A DNA stretch of 64,000 nucleotides from Sagittula sp. P11 (GTDB lineage Bacteria > Pseudomonadota > Alphaproteobacteria > Rhodobacterales > Rhodobacteraceae), in contig NZ_CP021913.1 of the NCBI RefSeq assembly GCF_002814095.1, positions 1,488,001-1,552,000 on the forward strand. Reading direction: 5' to 3'. A program made the translations under genes and the position numbers. The first letter of the stretch is position 1, and every line of letters begins with the position of its first letter. Under the pieces are notes generated by a model. The model worked only from the letters and a program-made list of their open reading frames with translations, did no database searches and was not told where the DNA came from. This document shows positions 27,563 through 38,142 of the stretch, piece after piece.

Positions 27563-30500
27563 TTGCCCACGATTTCCCAGTCGCAGATCGACGAGCTTCG
27601 CACCAGCGCGTCGACCGCCCTCTCCGCCCTGAACACAGCCTATGCCACGCAGGCCCTGGCCGAAACGCTCCCGCTGATCGGGACCAGCCTCGGCGGGTCC
27701 GTGAACGACGCGACGCAGGTGGTCGGCGACGTGCGCACCGCCCTTCTGAACGCCCTGTCGGCGCTGTCGGGGGCGGCCTCTTACACCGCCGCGGAACTGG
27801 AAATCGAGGTCGCCAACGCCCTGTCTTCGCTCGGCCTGTCCGGCGTCGTGGTCAGCGCCAGCGTCGGCACCGACAGCGTCACGCTGACACTGGGCGCCAG
27901 CGGCGAGGAAACCGCTCACCTCGGCCTTGCGGGCGACCTCGCCCTGCCCGGCCTGGGCCTGTCGCTTTCGGGCACCGCAGAGGTCGCCGCAGCCGCCGCG
28001 CTGAACCTGACGCTCGGGGTGGATGCTGCGGGCTTCTTCATCGAAACCGCCGGCTCGGGAGTGGACCTGTCGCTGGGGACGACCTCGGTCGATTTCGCGG
28101 CGACCGCCAATATCGGCGTCCTGAATTACATCGTCGCCGATGCCGGGTCCGATCTCGACCTCGACTTTGCCGTCGACCTGATCGACCCGAATGGCGACGG
28201 CATGCTGCGCCTGTCGGAGCTGTCGCAGGATTTCCTGAACGTCCTGCTGACCGGCGACGCCGATATCTCCCTTTCGCTCGCCGCAGATTTCGGCACCGGC
28301 GCCCTGCCCTCCGTCTCTACCGTGCTGGACGTGGACTGGCAGTTCGTCAACGCCACCGTGACGCCGGGCGATCAGAACATCAGCTTCGGCAACCTGCCGA
28401 CCGTCGTCCTGAGGGACGTGACGCTGGACCTTGGGACCTTCCTCGAAAACGTCATGCTGCCGATCTTCGACGCGATCGAGCCGCTGATCGAACCCGTGGG
28501 CAAGGCGCTTGAGGTCATCACCGCCGACATCCCCTTCCTGAAGTACTTTCCCGACTGGCAAGAGACGCTGGACCTGACCGGCGACGGCACGGTCAACCTC
28601 CTGGATCTCGTCAGGCTGGCGGCGCCGAACTTCGACCTGCGCCCGCTCGAGGACTTCATCGAGCTGGCCGAAGACGTGGTCAAATGGGCGGAATACCTGT
28701 CCTCCGTCAACCTCGGCGAGGCGGGTCTCAACTTCGGCGATTACGCGCTGGAGACCGGGCAGGACGTGCGGGCGCTTGCGTTCAAGCTGGCGGATTCGGA
28801 CCTCGACCTGCAGGGGCTGGCGGACAACCTGTCGGACGTGGTCGCCAACGTGTCCGGCAGCGACTGGGGCGCCGCCGGGGCGGATGGCACGACGCCGAAG
28901 GACATGCTGCAGGAGATGATCGAGGGCACCAGCTTTGCCCTGCCGATCCTACAGGATCCGGGCCAGGCGCTATCCCTGCTGCTGGGCGGCGACGCCGACC
29001 TCGTGGAGATCTACTTCCCCACGGTCGACTTCGAGGTGGGCGGCGACAGCCTGATCAACCTGCCGATCTTCCCGGGCATAACGGTCAACATCGGCGGATC
29101 CATCGGCGCCGCGTTCGATCTCGCCTTCGGCTACAGCACACGCGGACTGGCCGCCCCGGGCGCATCCGTTCTGGATGCACTCAACGGGCTCTACATCATC
29201 GACGGCGCCGGGCCGGAGGCCTCCGTCTCTGCCACCATCGACCTCGGCGCCTCGCTCGACGCCTATATCGCCAGCATCTACGGCGGCGGCAACATCACCG
29301 GGACGATCAACCTCGACATCGCGGATGGCATCCAGAGCGAACCGGGAAGGCTGTACTACGACGAGTTCCTGACGGCGATCACATCCAACCCGTTCAGCGC
29401 CTTCGACGCCTCCGGGTCGATCACCGCCGGGCTGTCGCTGGCCGCGAAAGTGCTGGGCGGCGACCTTTTCCGGCTGGAGACACCGCAGTTCACCCTGGCG
29501 GACTTCAACTTTTCCGGGCGCGCGGCGCTGGCGACCTCCACCTCCACGCTGGGGCTGGGCGCACTGTCGGGTGGCACGCTGACCCTGAACACCGGCGCGC
29601 TCGCGGGCAACCGGCTGGTCGGCGACGCCGCGGATGGCGCAGAGGTGGTCTATGTCAGCTCTGCCGGCGGCAGCGACGTCACCGTCTCGATCAATGGCTA
29701 TGCCGAGACCTACGGCGGCGTCGCGCTGCTGCTTGCGGCCGGAGGGGCGGAGAGCGACCAGCTTGTTCTGGCCGAGACGCTGTCCATCGCCGCGCAGCTT
29801 TCGGGCGATGCCGGCCACGACATGCTCGCGGGTGGCGCCGGTGACGACACGCTGGAAGGCGGCGACGGCAACGACACGCTCTTCGGGCGCGACGGCGACG
29901 ACAACCTCTCCGGCGGGATCGGCGACGACCTGTTCTATGGCGGCAACGGTGCCGACACCATCGTCGGCGGCGACGGGGAGGACATGGTGACCTATGTCCT
30001 GTCCTCCGCCGGGGTGAACGTGAACCTCGGGACCGGGAACGGCACGGGCGGCAGCGCCGAGGGCGACAGCCTGTCCCAGATCGAGGTGCTTCAGGGCTCC
30101 AACCACCGCGACACGCTGACCGGCAGCGCCGGGAACGAAATGCTGATCGGCCTGCTGGGCGACGATTCCGTCGCGGGCGCCGGGGGCGACGACGTGCTTC
30201 TGGGATCGGAGGGTGCCGACACGCTGGACGGCGGCACCGGCGCAGACACCATGGTCGGCGCGATGGGCGATGACGTGTACTTCGTCGACGATACCGGCGA
30301 CGTGGTGGACGAGAACCGCTACGGCGAGATCGGCAACGGGACGGTCAGTGCCGCGGCGGGCGGTGTGGACGAGGTGCGCGCGGCGATCAGCTGGTCCATC
30401 GCCACCGGCAGCCAGTACCAGATCGAGAACCTGACCCTGATCGGCAGCGCCATCTCCGGCACGGGCAACGATAACGCCAACGTGCTGACCGCGAACCAGT

Positions 30501-33500
30501 CGGCATTGCCCGGCGGATCGCTCTACGGCGGGGCAGGCGACGACACGCTGAACGGCTCGGCCGCGGGCGAGTGGCTGGACGGCCAGTCCGGTGCCGACAG
30601 CATGATCGGTCTCGGCGGCGACGATACCTACGTGGTCGACAATCTGGTCGACGAGATCGTCGAGACCGCCGGGAACGGCGCCGATGCTGTGATCTCCAAG
30701 CTCTCGACCTTCGCGCTCGACGCCTGGCACGACATCGAGACGCTCTATGTCGACGACTCGGTGACCGACGGCGACCTGACCGGCAACGCGCTAGACCAGA
30801 CGCTGGTTGGCGCTGACGGCGACGACACGCTCGAAGGCAAGGGCGGGGCGGATGCCTACTTCGGCGGCGCCGGACGCGACCGGGCCAGCTATCGCAGCGC
30901 GGCCTCGGCGGTGCTGATCGACCTGACAGAGGCCACCCAGTCCGGCGGCGATGCCGAGGGCGACACCTACGTCAGCATCGAAGAGATCGAAGGCTCCGCC
31001 CACGGCGACACGCTGATCGGCGACGACACCGACAACGAACTCTACGGGCTTGGCGGCGGTGACACGCTGCTGGGCGCGGCGGGCAGCGACACCCTCTGGG
31101 GCGGCACCGGCAACGACAGCCTCGACGGCGGGGCGGGCGCGGACACGCTGGTCGGCGGCGATGGCGACGACACCTACGTGGTGGACCACGCCGCAGAGCA
31201 GGTGACCGAGATCGGCACCGGCACCGACCTTGTCGAGGCCTGGGTGGACTGGTCGCTCGACACCTCGAGCCAGCAGAACATCGAGGACCTGACCCTCTTC
31301 GGCACAGCCCGCACCGCGACCGGCAACGCGCTCGACAACACCCTTACCGGCACGGCGGGCAACGACCGGCTGAACGGCCTCGCCGGAGAGGACACGATGA
31401 TCGGCGGCGGCGGAGACGACACCTACGTCGTCGACAACGCACTGGATTCGATCGCGGACAGCGACGGCCACGACCTGATCGAACTGCTCTCTGCCGGGAC
31501 GGGAAGCTTCGACATGTCGGTGCAGGCCGTGGCCGTCGAGGACCTGACCGTCACAGACAACGCCCGCGCCATGGCGATCACCGGCAACGCGCTGGACAAC
31601 CGGATCACCGGCAACGCCTACGGCGACACCATCAGCGGCGGAGACGGCAACGACACGATCATCGCGGGTGCGGGCGGACGTGCCGTGATGAACGGCGACG
31701 ACGGCGACGACGACCTGCGGCTGTCGCTTGCCTCGCTGGGGTCAAACTACATCCACGGCGACCTCGGCACCGCCGACATCATGCGGATGGACTGGTCCGA
31801 CGCGACCGGAACCATCAACTACACGAGCAACTCCGGCGGCACCTATTATCGCACGCACGTCGACAACTTCGGTTACACCTATGTCTACTTCGACGGCATC
31901 GAGGCCTTCGACCTGCAGGGCGGCGCCGGATCGGACACCTTGGTCGGCGGCGACCTCGACGACACGCTGCACGGCAACGGCGGCAGCGACCGGCTGTACG
32001 GCTATCGCGGCGCGCTGGACGTGTCCGGCGGGGCGGGGCATGACCTCGTCTACGCGACCGTGCGCACGGCAGACGACGTGGACCTCGGGCTCGACTTCAC
32101 GCTGCGGCTTGCCGATACGCAAGACGGGACGGTCACGGTCAATGCCGGCACCGCGGTCGAAACCCGCTGGGAGGGGATCGAGCAGATCCGCCTGACCACC
32201 GGGTCGGGCAACGACCTCTTGGACACGCGCGGCGTCGCCTCCAGCAGCAACCACTTCAACACCTCGAACGCCTTCGATTCCGGCGATGGCGACGACACCT
32301 TCGCCACCGACCTGCTGGCGCTCGGGGCCACCGTGTTCACCGCGGGCGCGGGCTATGACAGGTTGATCCTCGACTGGAGCACGGCGAAATACCTAGTGAA
32401 CCTGACGTCGAACTCGGGCGGCACCTTCTACCGGACCTACGCCGACAACTTCGGCTACGTCTACCAGCACTACTCCGACATCGAAGAGATCCACATCGAG
32501 ACCGGCGCAGGCAGCGATGAACTCTATGCCGTGGGCGGCCGCGACCGCTTCATCACGCAGGGCGGCAACGACCGCATCCACGGCGCGGACAAGGGCGACA
32601 CAATCGTTGCGGGCGAAGGTCACGACTGGGCCCACCTCGACCTGCGTTTCGACCCGACGACAGAGACCGACCCGGCGGAGGACATCTCTCTTGTCCTGGC
32701 GGACATCGCCTCCGCAGAAGCTGTTTTCTTTGCCGGCACCGGCGACGAAACGCACGTCCAGGGCATTGAGCAGTTCACGCTCTACACCGGCGCGGGCAAC
32801 GATACCGTCGACACGCGCGGCGTGGGATCGAACTACAACGTATTCAACAAGAGCAACTACTTCGACGCAGCCGATGGGGACGACCTGTTCGCCACCGACC
32901 TCAGCGCGCTCGGTTTCTCGCGGTTCGTGGCCGGTGAGGGCTACGACAAGCTGATCCTCGACTGGAGCGCGACGCTCCACGCCACCACGCTGTTGTCCAA
33001 TTCGACCGACACCTTTTACCGGACCTACGTCGACAACTACGGGTACACCTACCTCTACTATTCGGACATCGAAGAGATCGACATCAAGACCGGCGCAGGC
33101 AGCGACATTCTCTATGCCATCGGCGGCCGGGATCGCTTCATCACGCAGGGCGGCAACGACCGCATCCACGGCACCGACAAGGGCGACACCATCATCGCGG
33201 GCGAAGGCCACGACTGGGTATCGCTCGACCTGCGCTTCGATCCCGCGACCGAGACCGATCCGGCAGAGGATATCACCGTCAACCTGCTCGACCTGCAGTC
33301 GAACACCGCGACCTATTACGCGGGCACCGCCGACGAGACGCAATTGCAGGGGATCGAGCAGATCCACCTCTACACCGGCGCGGGCAACGACACCTTCGAC
33401 GCGCGGGGCGTGGCGTCCTCCAGCGATTACTTCACCTACAGCAATCACTTCGATGCGGGCGAAGGAGACGACGCCTACCTGACCGATCACCTGTCGCGCG

Positions 33501-36500
33501 GCACAGGGAACTTCGTGGCCGGGGCGGGTTATGACAAGCTGACCATCGACTGGTCGGCCACCGGCAATGCCGTCGAGTACCAAAGCAACTCCAGCAGCAC
33601 GTGGTATCGCGGCTACGTGAACGGCTGGGGTTACATCTACCAGTATTTCTCGGACATCGAAGAGATCGACATCACCTCCGGGTCTGGCAACGACAGCCTG
33701 CGCGCCATCGGTGGGCGGGACCGTTTCGTCACCAACGGCGGCAACGACCGCATCCACAGCGCGGACAAAGGCGACACGATCATCGCGGGTGAGGGCCACG
33801 ACTGGGTGTCGCTCGACCTGCGCTTCGATCCCGCGACGGAGACCGACCCGGCAGACGACATCACCGTCAACCTGCTCGACCTGCAGTCGAACACCGCGAC
33901 CTATTACGCGGGCACCGCCGACGAGACGCAATTGCAGGGGATCGAGCAGATCCACCTCTACACCGGCGCGGGCAACGACACCTTCGACGCGCGCGGAGTG
34001 GCGTCCTCCAGCGATTACTTCACCTACAGCAATCACTTCGATGCGGGCGAAGGCGACGACGCCTACCTGACCGATCACCTGTCGCGCGGCACTGGAAACT
34101 TCGTGGCCGGGGCGGGCTACGACAAGCTGACCATCGACTGGTCGGCCACCGCCAACGCCGTCGAATTCCAGAGCAACTCCAGCAGCACGTGGTATCGCGG
34201 CTACGTGAACGGCTGGGGTTACATCTACCAGTACTTCTCGGACATCGAAGAAATCGATATCACCTCCGGTTCGGGTGGCGACAATCTGCGCGCCATCGGC
34301 GGGCGGGACCGTTTCGTCACCAACGGCGGCAACGACCGTATCCACAGCGCGGACAAAGGCGACACGATCATCGCGGGCGAGGGTCACGACTGGGTGTCGC
34401 TCGACCTGCGCTTCGATCCCGCGAGCGAGATCGACCCGGCAGAGGATATCACCGTCAACCTGCTCGACCTGCAGTCGGACACGGCGACCTACTACGCGGG
34501 CACCGAGGACGAGACGCAACTACAGGGTATCGAGCAGATCCACCTCTACACCGGCGCGGGCAACGACACCTTCGACGCGCGCGGCGTCTTTTCGACCTAC
34601 GACCTGTTCGGCTACAACAACCACTTCGACGCAGGCGCGGGTGACGACGCCTATCTGACCGATCACCTGTCGCGCGGCACGGCGAACTTCGTGGCCGGGG
34701 CGGGATACGACAGGCTGACCATCGACTGGTCGGCCACCGCCAACGCCGTCGAGTACCAGAGCAATTCCAGCAGCACATGGTATCGCGGCTACCTGAACGG
34801 CTGGGGTTACATCTACCAGTACTTCTCGGACCTCGAGGAACTGGACATCACCTCCGGCTCCGGCAACGACAGCCTGCGCGCCATTGGCGGGCGGGATCGC
34901 TTCGTCTCCAACGGCGGCAACGACCGGATCTACGGCGCGGACAAGGGCGACACGATCATCGCGGGCGAAGGCCATGACTGGCTGCAGCTCGACATGCGGT
35001 TCGCCCCCGGGACCGAGATCGACCCGGCAGAGGACATTTCCCTGATCCTGGCCGACGCGCAGACCGCCGAAGCGGTGTTCCACGCCGGAACGGAGAACGA
35101 GACGCGCGTCTCCGGCATCGAACAGATCCACCTCGCGACCGGGGCGGGCAACGACACGCTCGACACGCGGGGCGTTGCCTCGCACGTCAACTGGTTCAAC
35201 CTGTCGAACTGGTTCAGCAGCGGCGCGGGCGACGACCATTTCGCCACCGACCTGCTCGCCATCGGATCGGGCTACTTCGATGGCGGCACGGGCACCGACC
35301 TGTTGACCCTGGACTGGAGGACGGCCACCAACGGCATCACCTACCATCCGCAGTCCGACGGGTCGGTCTACTACCGGGTTTACGTCGACGCATACGGCTA
35401 CGTCTACCAGACCTTCGCCAAAGTGGAGCAGTTCGACCTCGAAGGCGGATCGGGCCACGACAACCTGCGTGGCGGCGCGCTGGACGACACGCTCACCGGC
35501 AATGGCGGGCGCGACACGATCGGCGCCGGGGCCGGAAACGACAACGTGTCCGGCGGGGCCGGCAACGACCACATCACCCTTGGCGCAGGCAACGACACGG
35601 CCGAGGGCGGCGCGGGCGACGACACCATCCTCGGGTCGACCGGACCAGACGACAACGTGGCCGTGTACCGGACCCCGCTGTCCGGCCTTTTCGTCACCGA
35701 CCTGGGCGGCGGCGTGTACCAGGTCAGCTCGGCCGGCGAGGGCACGGACCGGCTGGAGAACATCCAGACGCTGCGCCTGACGGACGGGGTGACGACTTCG
35801 GATCATGCCATTGCGGACCTCGTGAACACCGCCCCCGCCCTGCCCGCCGACACGGCGGTGACCCTGACACAGGGACAGGCCGGGCCGGTCTACACCGCCA
35901 GCGCCACCGACGCGCAGGGCCACGCGGTCACCTTCTCGCTTTCGGGTGCGGATGCGGGGCTCTTCACCATCGACCCGGCGACGGGCGAGATCGCCTATGC
36001 CGGCAACGTGGCCGAGCTCCTGCCCAATAGCGCGGCGGGAACCTCCGACTACGCGCTGATCGTGACGGCCTCGGACGGCGTGGCAAGTTCGGCGCAGACC
36101 CTGACGGTCACGGCGGTGAACACCTACCTGCCCACCGCGCAGGACGACAGCGTGACCACCGCGCAGGACAGCGCCGTCACCATCGACGTGCTGGACAACG
36201 ACGCGGACGGCAACGGCGGCGTGCCGACCATCGCCTCCGTCGCGCAGGGCAGCCACGGCACCGTCACCGCGCAGGACGGCCGGATCGTCTACACGCCCAC
36301 CGCGGGCTACCATGGAGCGGACAGCTTCACCTACGAGATCGCCAACGCGCTTGGCCACCGCACCTCGGCCAGCGTCGATGTCTACGTGAACCGGGTGACG
36401 ACGCTTGTGGATGGCGAGGCAGAGGACAACCTCCGCCCGTGGACAAGCAAGGCCACGACCTTCAACGCGCAGGGGCGGAAATCCCAGGTCCAGGTGACCT

Positions 36501-37714
36501 TCGACAACGGCCGCGTCGCCGAGACCACCTACGAGGGCGGGCGCCGGGCCGCCTATTCCGTTGTGGACAGCGACGATGTCTTTGCCTGGGCGCGGCAGGA
36601 CCGCACCTACGACGCAAACGGTGCGCCACTGGAATACGCGATAACCTACGACGACGGGCGCATCCGCACCGGCACCCTGATCGAGCCGGGCCGCTGGGAA
36701 ACCGTCATGCGCGGTCCCGACGACAGCATCCGCTGGAGCAATGAGACCACCACCACCTTCGACGGCGAAGGCCAGCCCGCCACGCGGCAGACGGTCTTCG
36801 ACGATGGCCGCACCGCCACCACCACCTACGTCGACGGCACGCGCGCCACCTACACGATCAGCGACGGAGGCGACAGTTTCGACTGGGCGCAGAAGACCCG
36901 CAGCTTCGACGCGGACGGCACCCCGGTCGGCTTCTCGACCACCTACGACGACGGCAGCGTCCGGACCCGCACCTACCTTGGCGACGGACAGTGGGAAACC
37001 GTGCTGCGCGGCCCCGACGACGCGATCCTGAAAGGCAACGTGACCACCACGACCTTCGACGACGACGGCGCACGGACAGAGCGCGAGACCGTCTTCGATG
37101 ACGGCCGCATCGCCACGACCACCTTCACCGGCGGCAAGCGCGCGAGCCATTCCATCGTCGACCACGACGACGCCTTCGGCTGGGCCCGCAAGGACCAAGT
37201 CTTCGACGCCAGCGGCGCCCCGGCGGAATACGTGACGACCTACGACAATGGCCGCGTGCGGACCGCGACCTTCCTCGATGATGGCAGCTGGGAAACGGTC
37301 CTGACCCGGGCCGACGGCAAGGTCCTGTCCAGCAGCGCGACCACGGACACCTTCGACGCGAACGGCGTGCGTCTGTCCCGGGAAACCGTGTTCGACGATG
37401 GCCGCATCGCGACGACCACCTACACCGATGGCATCCGCACCGCCCACAGCGTGATCGACGCCGAGGACGCCTTCGTCTGGACCCGTCAGGACCGCACCTT
37501 CGACACCAGCGGCAACCCGGACGAGTTCGTGACAACCTACGACGACGGGCGCATCTACACGGAGACCTTCGTCGACGGCCTCCGGACCGAGGGCACGACG
37601 GTCGACTCCGACGACGTCTACGACTGGATGCAGCGGGTCTTCGAGTACGATGCGAACGGCCAATTGGCGACCACCACGACAACCTTCGACGACGGGCTCA
37701 TATCCGTGACATGA
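27563..37714 (+). CDS. giant RTX repeat protein with cadherin-like and 99-residue C-terminal repeats
   Basis: About 3,383 residues, acidic and without a signal peptide: a likely type I secretion substrate or surface adhesin. Residues 1-740 are non-repetitive, with EF-hand/dockerin-like loops (DPNGDGMLRL near 210 and LTGDGTVNLL near 338). From about 745, RTX nonapeptides (GGxGxDxUx) alternate with other beta segments. About 1,400-2,630 is a tandem array of units of 196 residues (588 bp). Then come a cadherin-like domain (about 2,760-2,850), an Ig-like Big_9-type domain (about 2,854-2,940) and four exact 99-residue repeats plus a half unit at the end. TTG 27563 is preferred because GAGGAA lies 9 bases upstream; GTG 27521 is an alternative. 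Confidence 0.85.
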   Translation: MPTISQSQIDELRTSASTALSALNTAYATQALAETLPLIGTSLGGSVNDATQVVGDVRTALLNALSALSGAASYTAAELEIEVANALSSLGLSGVVVSASVGTDSVTLTLGASGEETAHLGLAGDLALPGLGLSLSGTAEVAAAAALNLTLGVDAAGFFIETAGSGVDLSLGTTSVDFAATANIGVLNYIVADAGSDLDLDFAVDLIDPNGDGMLRLSELSQDFLNVLLTGDADISLSLAADFGTGALPSVSTVLDVDWQFVNATVTPGDQNISFGNLPTVVLRDVTLDLGTFLENVMLPIFDAIEPLIEPVGKALEVITADIPFLKYFPDWQETLDLTGDGTVNLLDLVRLAAPNFDLRPLEDFIELAEDVVKWAEYLSSVNLGEAGLNFGDYALETGQDVRALAFKLADSDLDLQGLADNLSDVVANVSGSDWGAAGADGTTPKDMLQEMIEGTSFALPILQDPGQALSLLLGGDADLVEIYFPTVDFEVGGDSLINLPIFPGITVNIGGSIGAAFDLAFGYSTRGLAAPGASVLDALNGLYIIDGAGPEASVSATIDLGASLDAYIASIYGGGNITGTINLDIADGIQSEPGRLYYDEFLTAITSNPFSAFDASGSITAGLSLAAKVLGGDLFRLETPQFTLADFNFSGRAALATSTSTLGLGALSGGTLTLNTGALAGNRLVGDAADGAEVVYVSSAGGSDVTVSINGYAETYGGVALLLAAGGAESDQLVLAETLSIAAQLSGDAGHDMLAGGAGDDTLEGGDGNDTLFGRDGDDNLSGGIGDDLFYGGNGADTIVGGDGEDMVTYVLSSAGVNVNLGTGNGTGGSAEGDSLSQIEVLQGSNHRDTLTGSAGNEMLIGLLGDDSVAGAGGDDVLLGSEGADTLDGGTGADTMVGAMGDDVYFVDDTGDVVDENRYGEIGNGTVSAAAGGVDEVRAAISWSIATGSQYQIENLTLIGSAISGTGNDNANVLTANQSALPGGSLYGGAGDDTLNGSAAGEWLDGQSGADSMIGLGGDDTYVVDNLVDEIVETAGNGADAVISKLSTFALDAWHDIETLYVDDSVTDGDLTGNALDQTLVGADGDDTLEGKGGADAYFGGAGRDRASYRSAASAVLIDLTEATQSGGDAEGDTYVSIEEIEGSAHGDTLIGDDTDNELYGLGGGDTLLGAAGSDTLWGGTGNDSLDGGAGADTLVGGDGDDTYVVDHAAEQVTEIGTGTDLVEAWVDWSLDTSSQQNIEDLTLFGTARTATGNALDNTLTGTAGNDRLNGLAGEDTMIGGGGDDTYVVDNALDSIADSDGHDLIELLSAGTGSFDMSVQAVAVEDLTVTDNARAMAITGNALDNRITGNAYGDTISGGDGNDTIIAGAGGRAVMNGDDGDDDLRLSLASLGSNYIHGDLGTADIMRMDWSDATGTINYTSNSGGTYYRTHVDNFGYTYVYFDGIEAFDLQGGAGSDTLVGGDLDDTLHGNGGSDRLYGYRGALDVSGGAGHDLVYATVRTADDVDLGLDFTLRLADTQDGTVTVNAGTAVETRWEGIEQIRLTTGSGNDLLDTRGVASSSNHFNTSNAFDSGDGDDTFATDLLALGATVFTAGAGYDRLILDWSTAKYLVNLTSNSGGTFYRTYADNFGYVYQHYSDIEEIHIETGAGSDELYAVGGRDRFITQGGNDRIHGADKGDTIVAGEGHDWAHLDLRFDPTTETDPAEDISLVLADIASAEAVFFAGTGDETHVQGIEQFTLYTGAGNDTVDTRGVGSNYNVFNKSNYFDAADGDDLFATDLSALGFSRFVAGEGYDKLILDWSATLHATTLLSNSTDTFYRTYVDNYGYTYLYYSDIEEIDIKTGAGSDILYAIGGRDRFITQGGNDRIHGTDKGDTIIAGEGHDWVSLDLRFDPATETDPAEDITVNLLDLQSNTATYYAGTADETQLQGIEQIHLYTGAGNDTFDARGVASSSDYFTYSNHFDAGEGDDAYLTDHLSRGTGNFVAGAGYDKLTIDWSATGNAVEYQSNSSSTWYRGYVNGWGYIYQYFSDIEEIDITSGSGNDSLRAIGGRDRFVTNGGNDRIHSADKGDTIIAGEGHDWVSLDLRFDPATETDPADDITVNLLDLQSNTATYYAGTADETQLQGIEQIHLYTGAGNDTFDARGVASSSDYFTYSNHFDAGEGDDAYLTDHLSRGTGNFVAGAGYDKLTIDWSATANAVEFQSNSSSTWYRGYVNGWGYIYQYFSDIEEIDITSGSGGDNLRAIGGRDRFVTNGGNDRIHSADKGDTIIAGEGHDWVSLDLRFDPASEIDPAEDITVNLLDLQSDTATYYAGTEDETQLQGIEQIHLYTGAGNDTFDARGVFSTYDLFGYNNHFDAGAGDDAYLTDHLSRGTANFVAGAGYDRLTIDWSATANAVEYQSNSSSTWYRGYLNGWGYIYQYFSDLEELDITSGSGNDSLRAIGGRDRFVSNGGNDRIYGADKGDTIIAGEGHDWLQLDMRFAPGTEIDPAEDISLILADAQTAEAVFHAGTENETRVSGIEQIHLATGAGNDTLDTRGVASHVNWFNLSNWFSSGAGDDHFATDLLAIGSGYFDGGTGTDLLTLDWRTATNGITYHPQSDGSVYYRVYVDAYGYVYQTFAKVEQFDLEGGSGHDNLRGGALDDTLTGNGGRDTIGAGAGNDNVSGGAGNDHITLGAGNDTAEGGAGDDTILGSTGPDDNVAVYRTPLSGLFVTDLGGGVYQVSSAGEGTDRLENIQTLRLTDGVTTSDHAIADLVNTAPALPADTAVTLTQGQAGPVYTASATDAQGHAVTFSLSGADAGLFTIDPATGEIAYAGNVAELLPNSAAGTSDYALIVTASDGVASSAQTLTVTAVNTYLPTAQDDSVTTAQDSAVTIDVLDNDADGNGGVPTIASVAQGSHGTVTAQDGRIVYTPTAGYHGADSFTYEIANALGHRTSASVDVYVNRVTTLVDGEAEDNLRPWTSKATTFNAQGRKSQVQVTFDNGRVAETTYEGGRRAAYSVVDSDDVFAWARQDRTYDANGAPLEYAITYDDGRIRTGTLIEPGRWETVMRGPDDSIRWSNETTTTFDGEGQPATRQTVFDDGRTATTTYVDGTRATYTISDGGDSFDWAQKTRSFDADGTPVGFSTTYDDGSVRTRTYLGDGQWETVLRGPDDAILKGNVTTTTFDDDGARTERETVFDDGRIATTTFTGGKRASHSIVDHDDAFGWARKDQVFDASGAPAEYVTTYDNGRVRTATFLDDGSWETVLTRADGKVLSSSATTDTFDANGVRLSRETVFDDGRIATTTYTDGIRTAHSVIDAEDAFVWTRQDRTFDTSGNPDEFVTTYDDGRIYTETFVDGLRTEGTTVDSDDVYDWMQRVFEYDANGQLATTTTTFDDGLISVT
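31760..35450 (+). repeat. 588-bp tandem repeats inside the giant RTX gene
   Basis: A shared anchor (codons for GGNDRI) recurs at 32561, 33149, 33737, 34325 and 34913, exactly 588 bp apart each time. A more divergent unit precedes them (582 bp to the next) and a partial one follows. Units two to five are close in sequence; the outer ones have drifted. Each encodes an RTX segment with a GxGNDTxDxRGV motif and a tyrosine-rich YRxYVxxxGYxY strand. Confidence 0.95.
36560..37714 (+). repeat. 297-bp tandem repeats at the 3' end of the giant RTX gene
   Basis: The anchor codon before (A/D/G/V)W(A/T) recurs at 36581, 36878, 37175 and 37472, exactly 297 bp (99 residues) apart, and once more 147 bp on at 37619 as a half unit. 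Each unit contains two TTFDDGR-type strands, recalling YD/RHS-like beta repeats. Confidence 0.93.
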
Positions 37715-37720
37715 GGGGGG

Positions 37721-37750
37721 GACGCCGCTTTGCGCGGCGTCTGCCTTTCC
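37721..37750 (+). terminator. intrinsic terminator after the giant RTX gene
   Basis: The stem GACGCCGC / GCGGCGTC with loop TTTGC lies six bases after the stop and is followed by TGCCTTTCCT. The T-tract is imperfect but the stem is perfect. Confidence 0.7.
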
Positions 37751-38066
37751 TGCCCCGGTCCCACAAACTGCTGTCGCAGCTTTCTAAGGTTGCGCAGGAT
37801 GCGGCACGTCCCGATCTTTCACTGGCCGGGAGGCGACCCAGACGAAAACTCCCCTTATGCAATCGGCACCAAAAGTACACGATTCGCATACGTTGGCGCT
37901 CAACGCACCGCCGCCCCGCAAGATCCGTCTGCTCCGAAGCCCGCCGGACGCCACACGGCACTCCTTGCCGCAGCCCTAAAGGCACCAGAACCACGGTCGG
38001 TCATGTAAGGAAGGTAACTGAACCCGTTCGCATCGACGATCATGTGCCGTCATTCCGGGAAGTCAG
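37751..38066. other. gene-less stretch between the RTX terminator and tRNA-Lys
   Basis: Short frames here lack ribosome-binding sites and family-like sequence. Nothing recognisable was seen apart from the region probably serving as the downstream spacer of the RTX gene. Confidence 0.5.
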
Positions 38067-38142
38067 TGGTGAGCCGTGCAGGATTCGAACCTGCGACCCA
38101 CTGATTAAAAGTCAGTTGCTCTACCAACTGAGCTAACGGCCC
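38067..38142 (-). tRNA. tRNA-Lys (anticodon TTT)
   Basis: The 76-base cloverleaf on the minus strand starts GGGCCGT and ends ACGGCTC-A-CCA, with the CCA encoded. The D arm contains GCTCAGTTGGTAGAGC, the anticodon stem-loop is ACTGA-CTTTTAA-TCAGT with anticodon TTT, and the T arm contains GGTTCGAATCC. All stems pair, with one G-U in the acceptor stem. Confidence 0.97.

Noticed and set aside
31760-35450. Regular repeats that could suggest a CRISPR array
   Set aside because: The units are 588 bp, in frame and encode beta-rich protein; there are no short direct repeats with unique spacers.
34520-37663. A 1,047-codon frame on the minus strand
   Set aside because: It is antisense to the giant RTX gene, whose codon pattern (GAC, GGC, ACC) leaves the reverse frame open.
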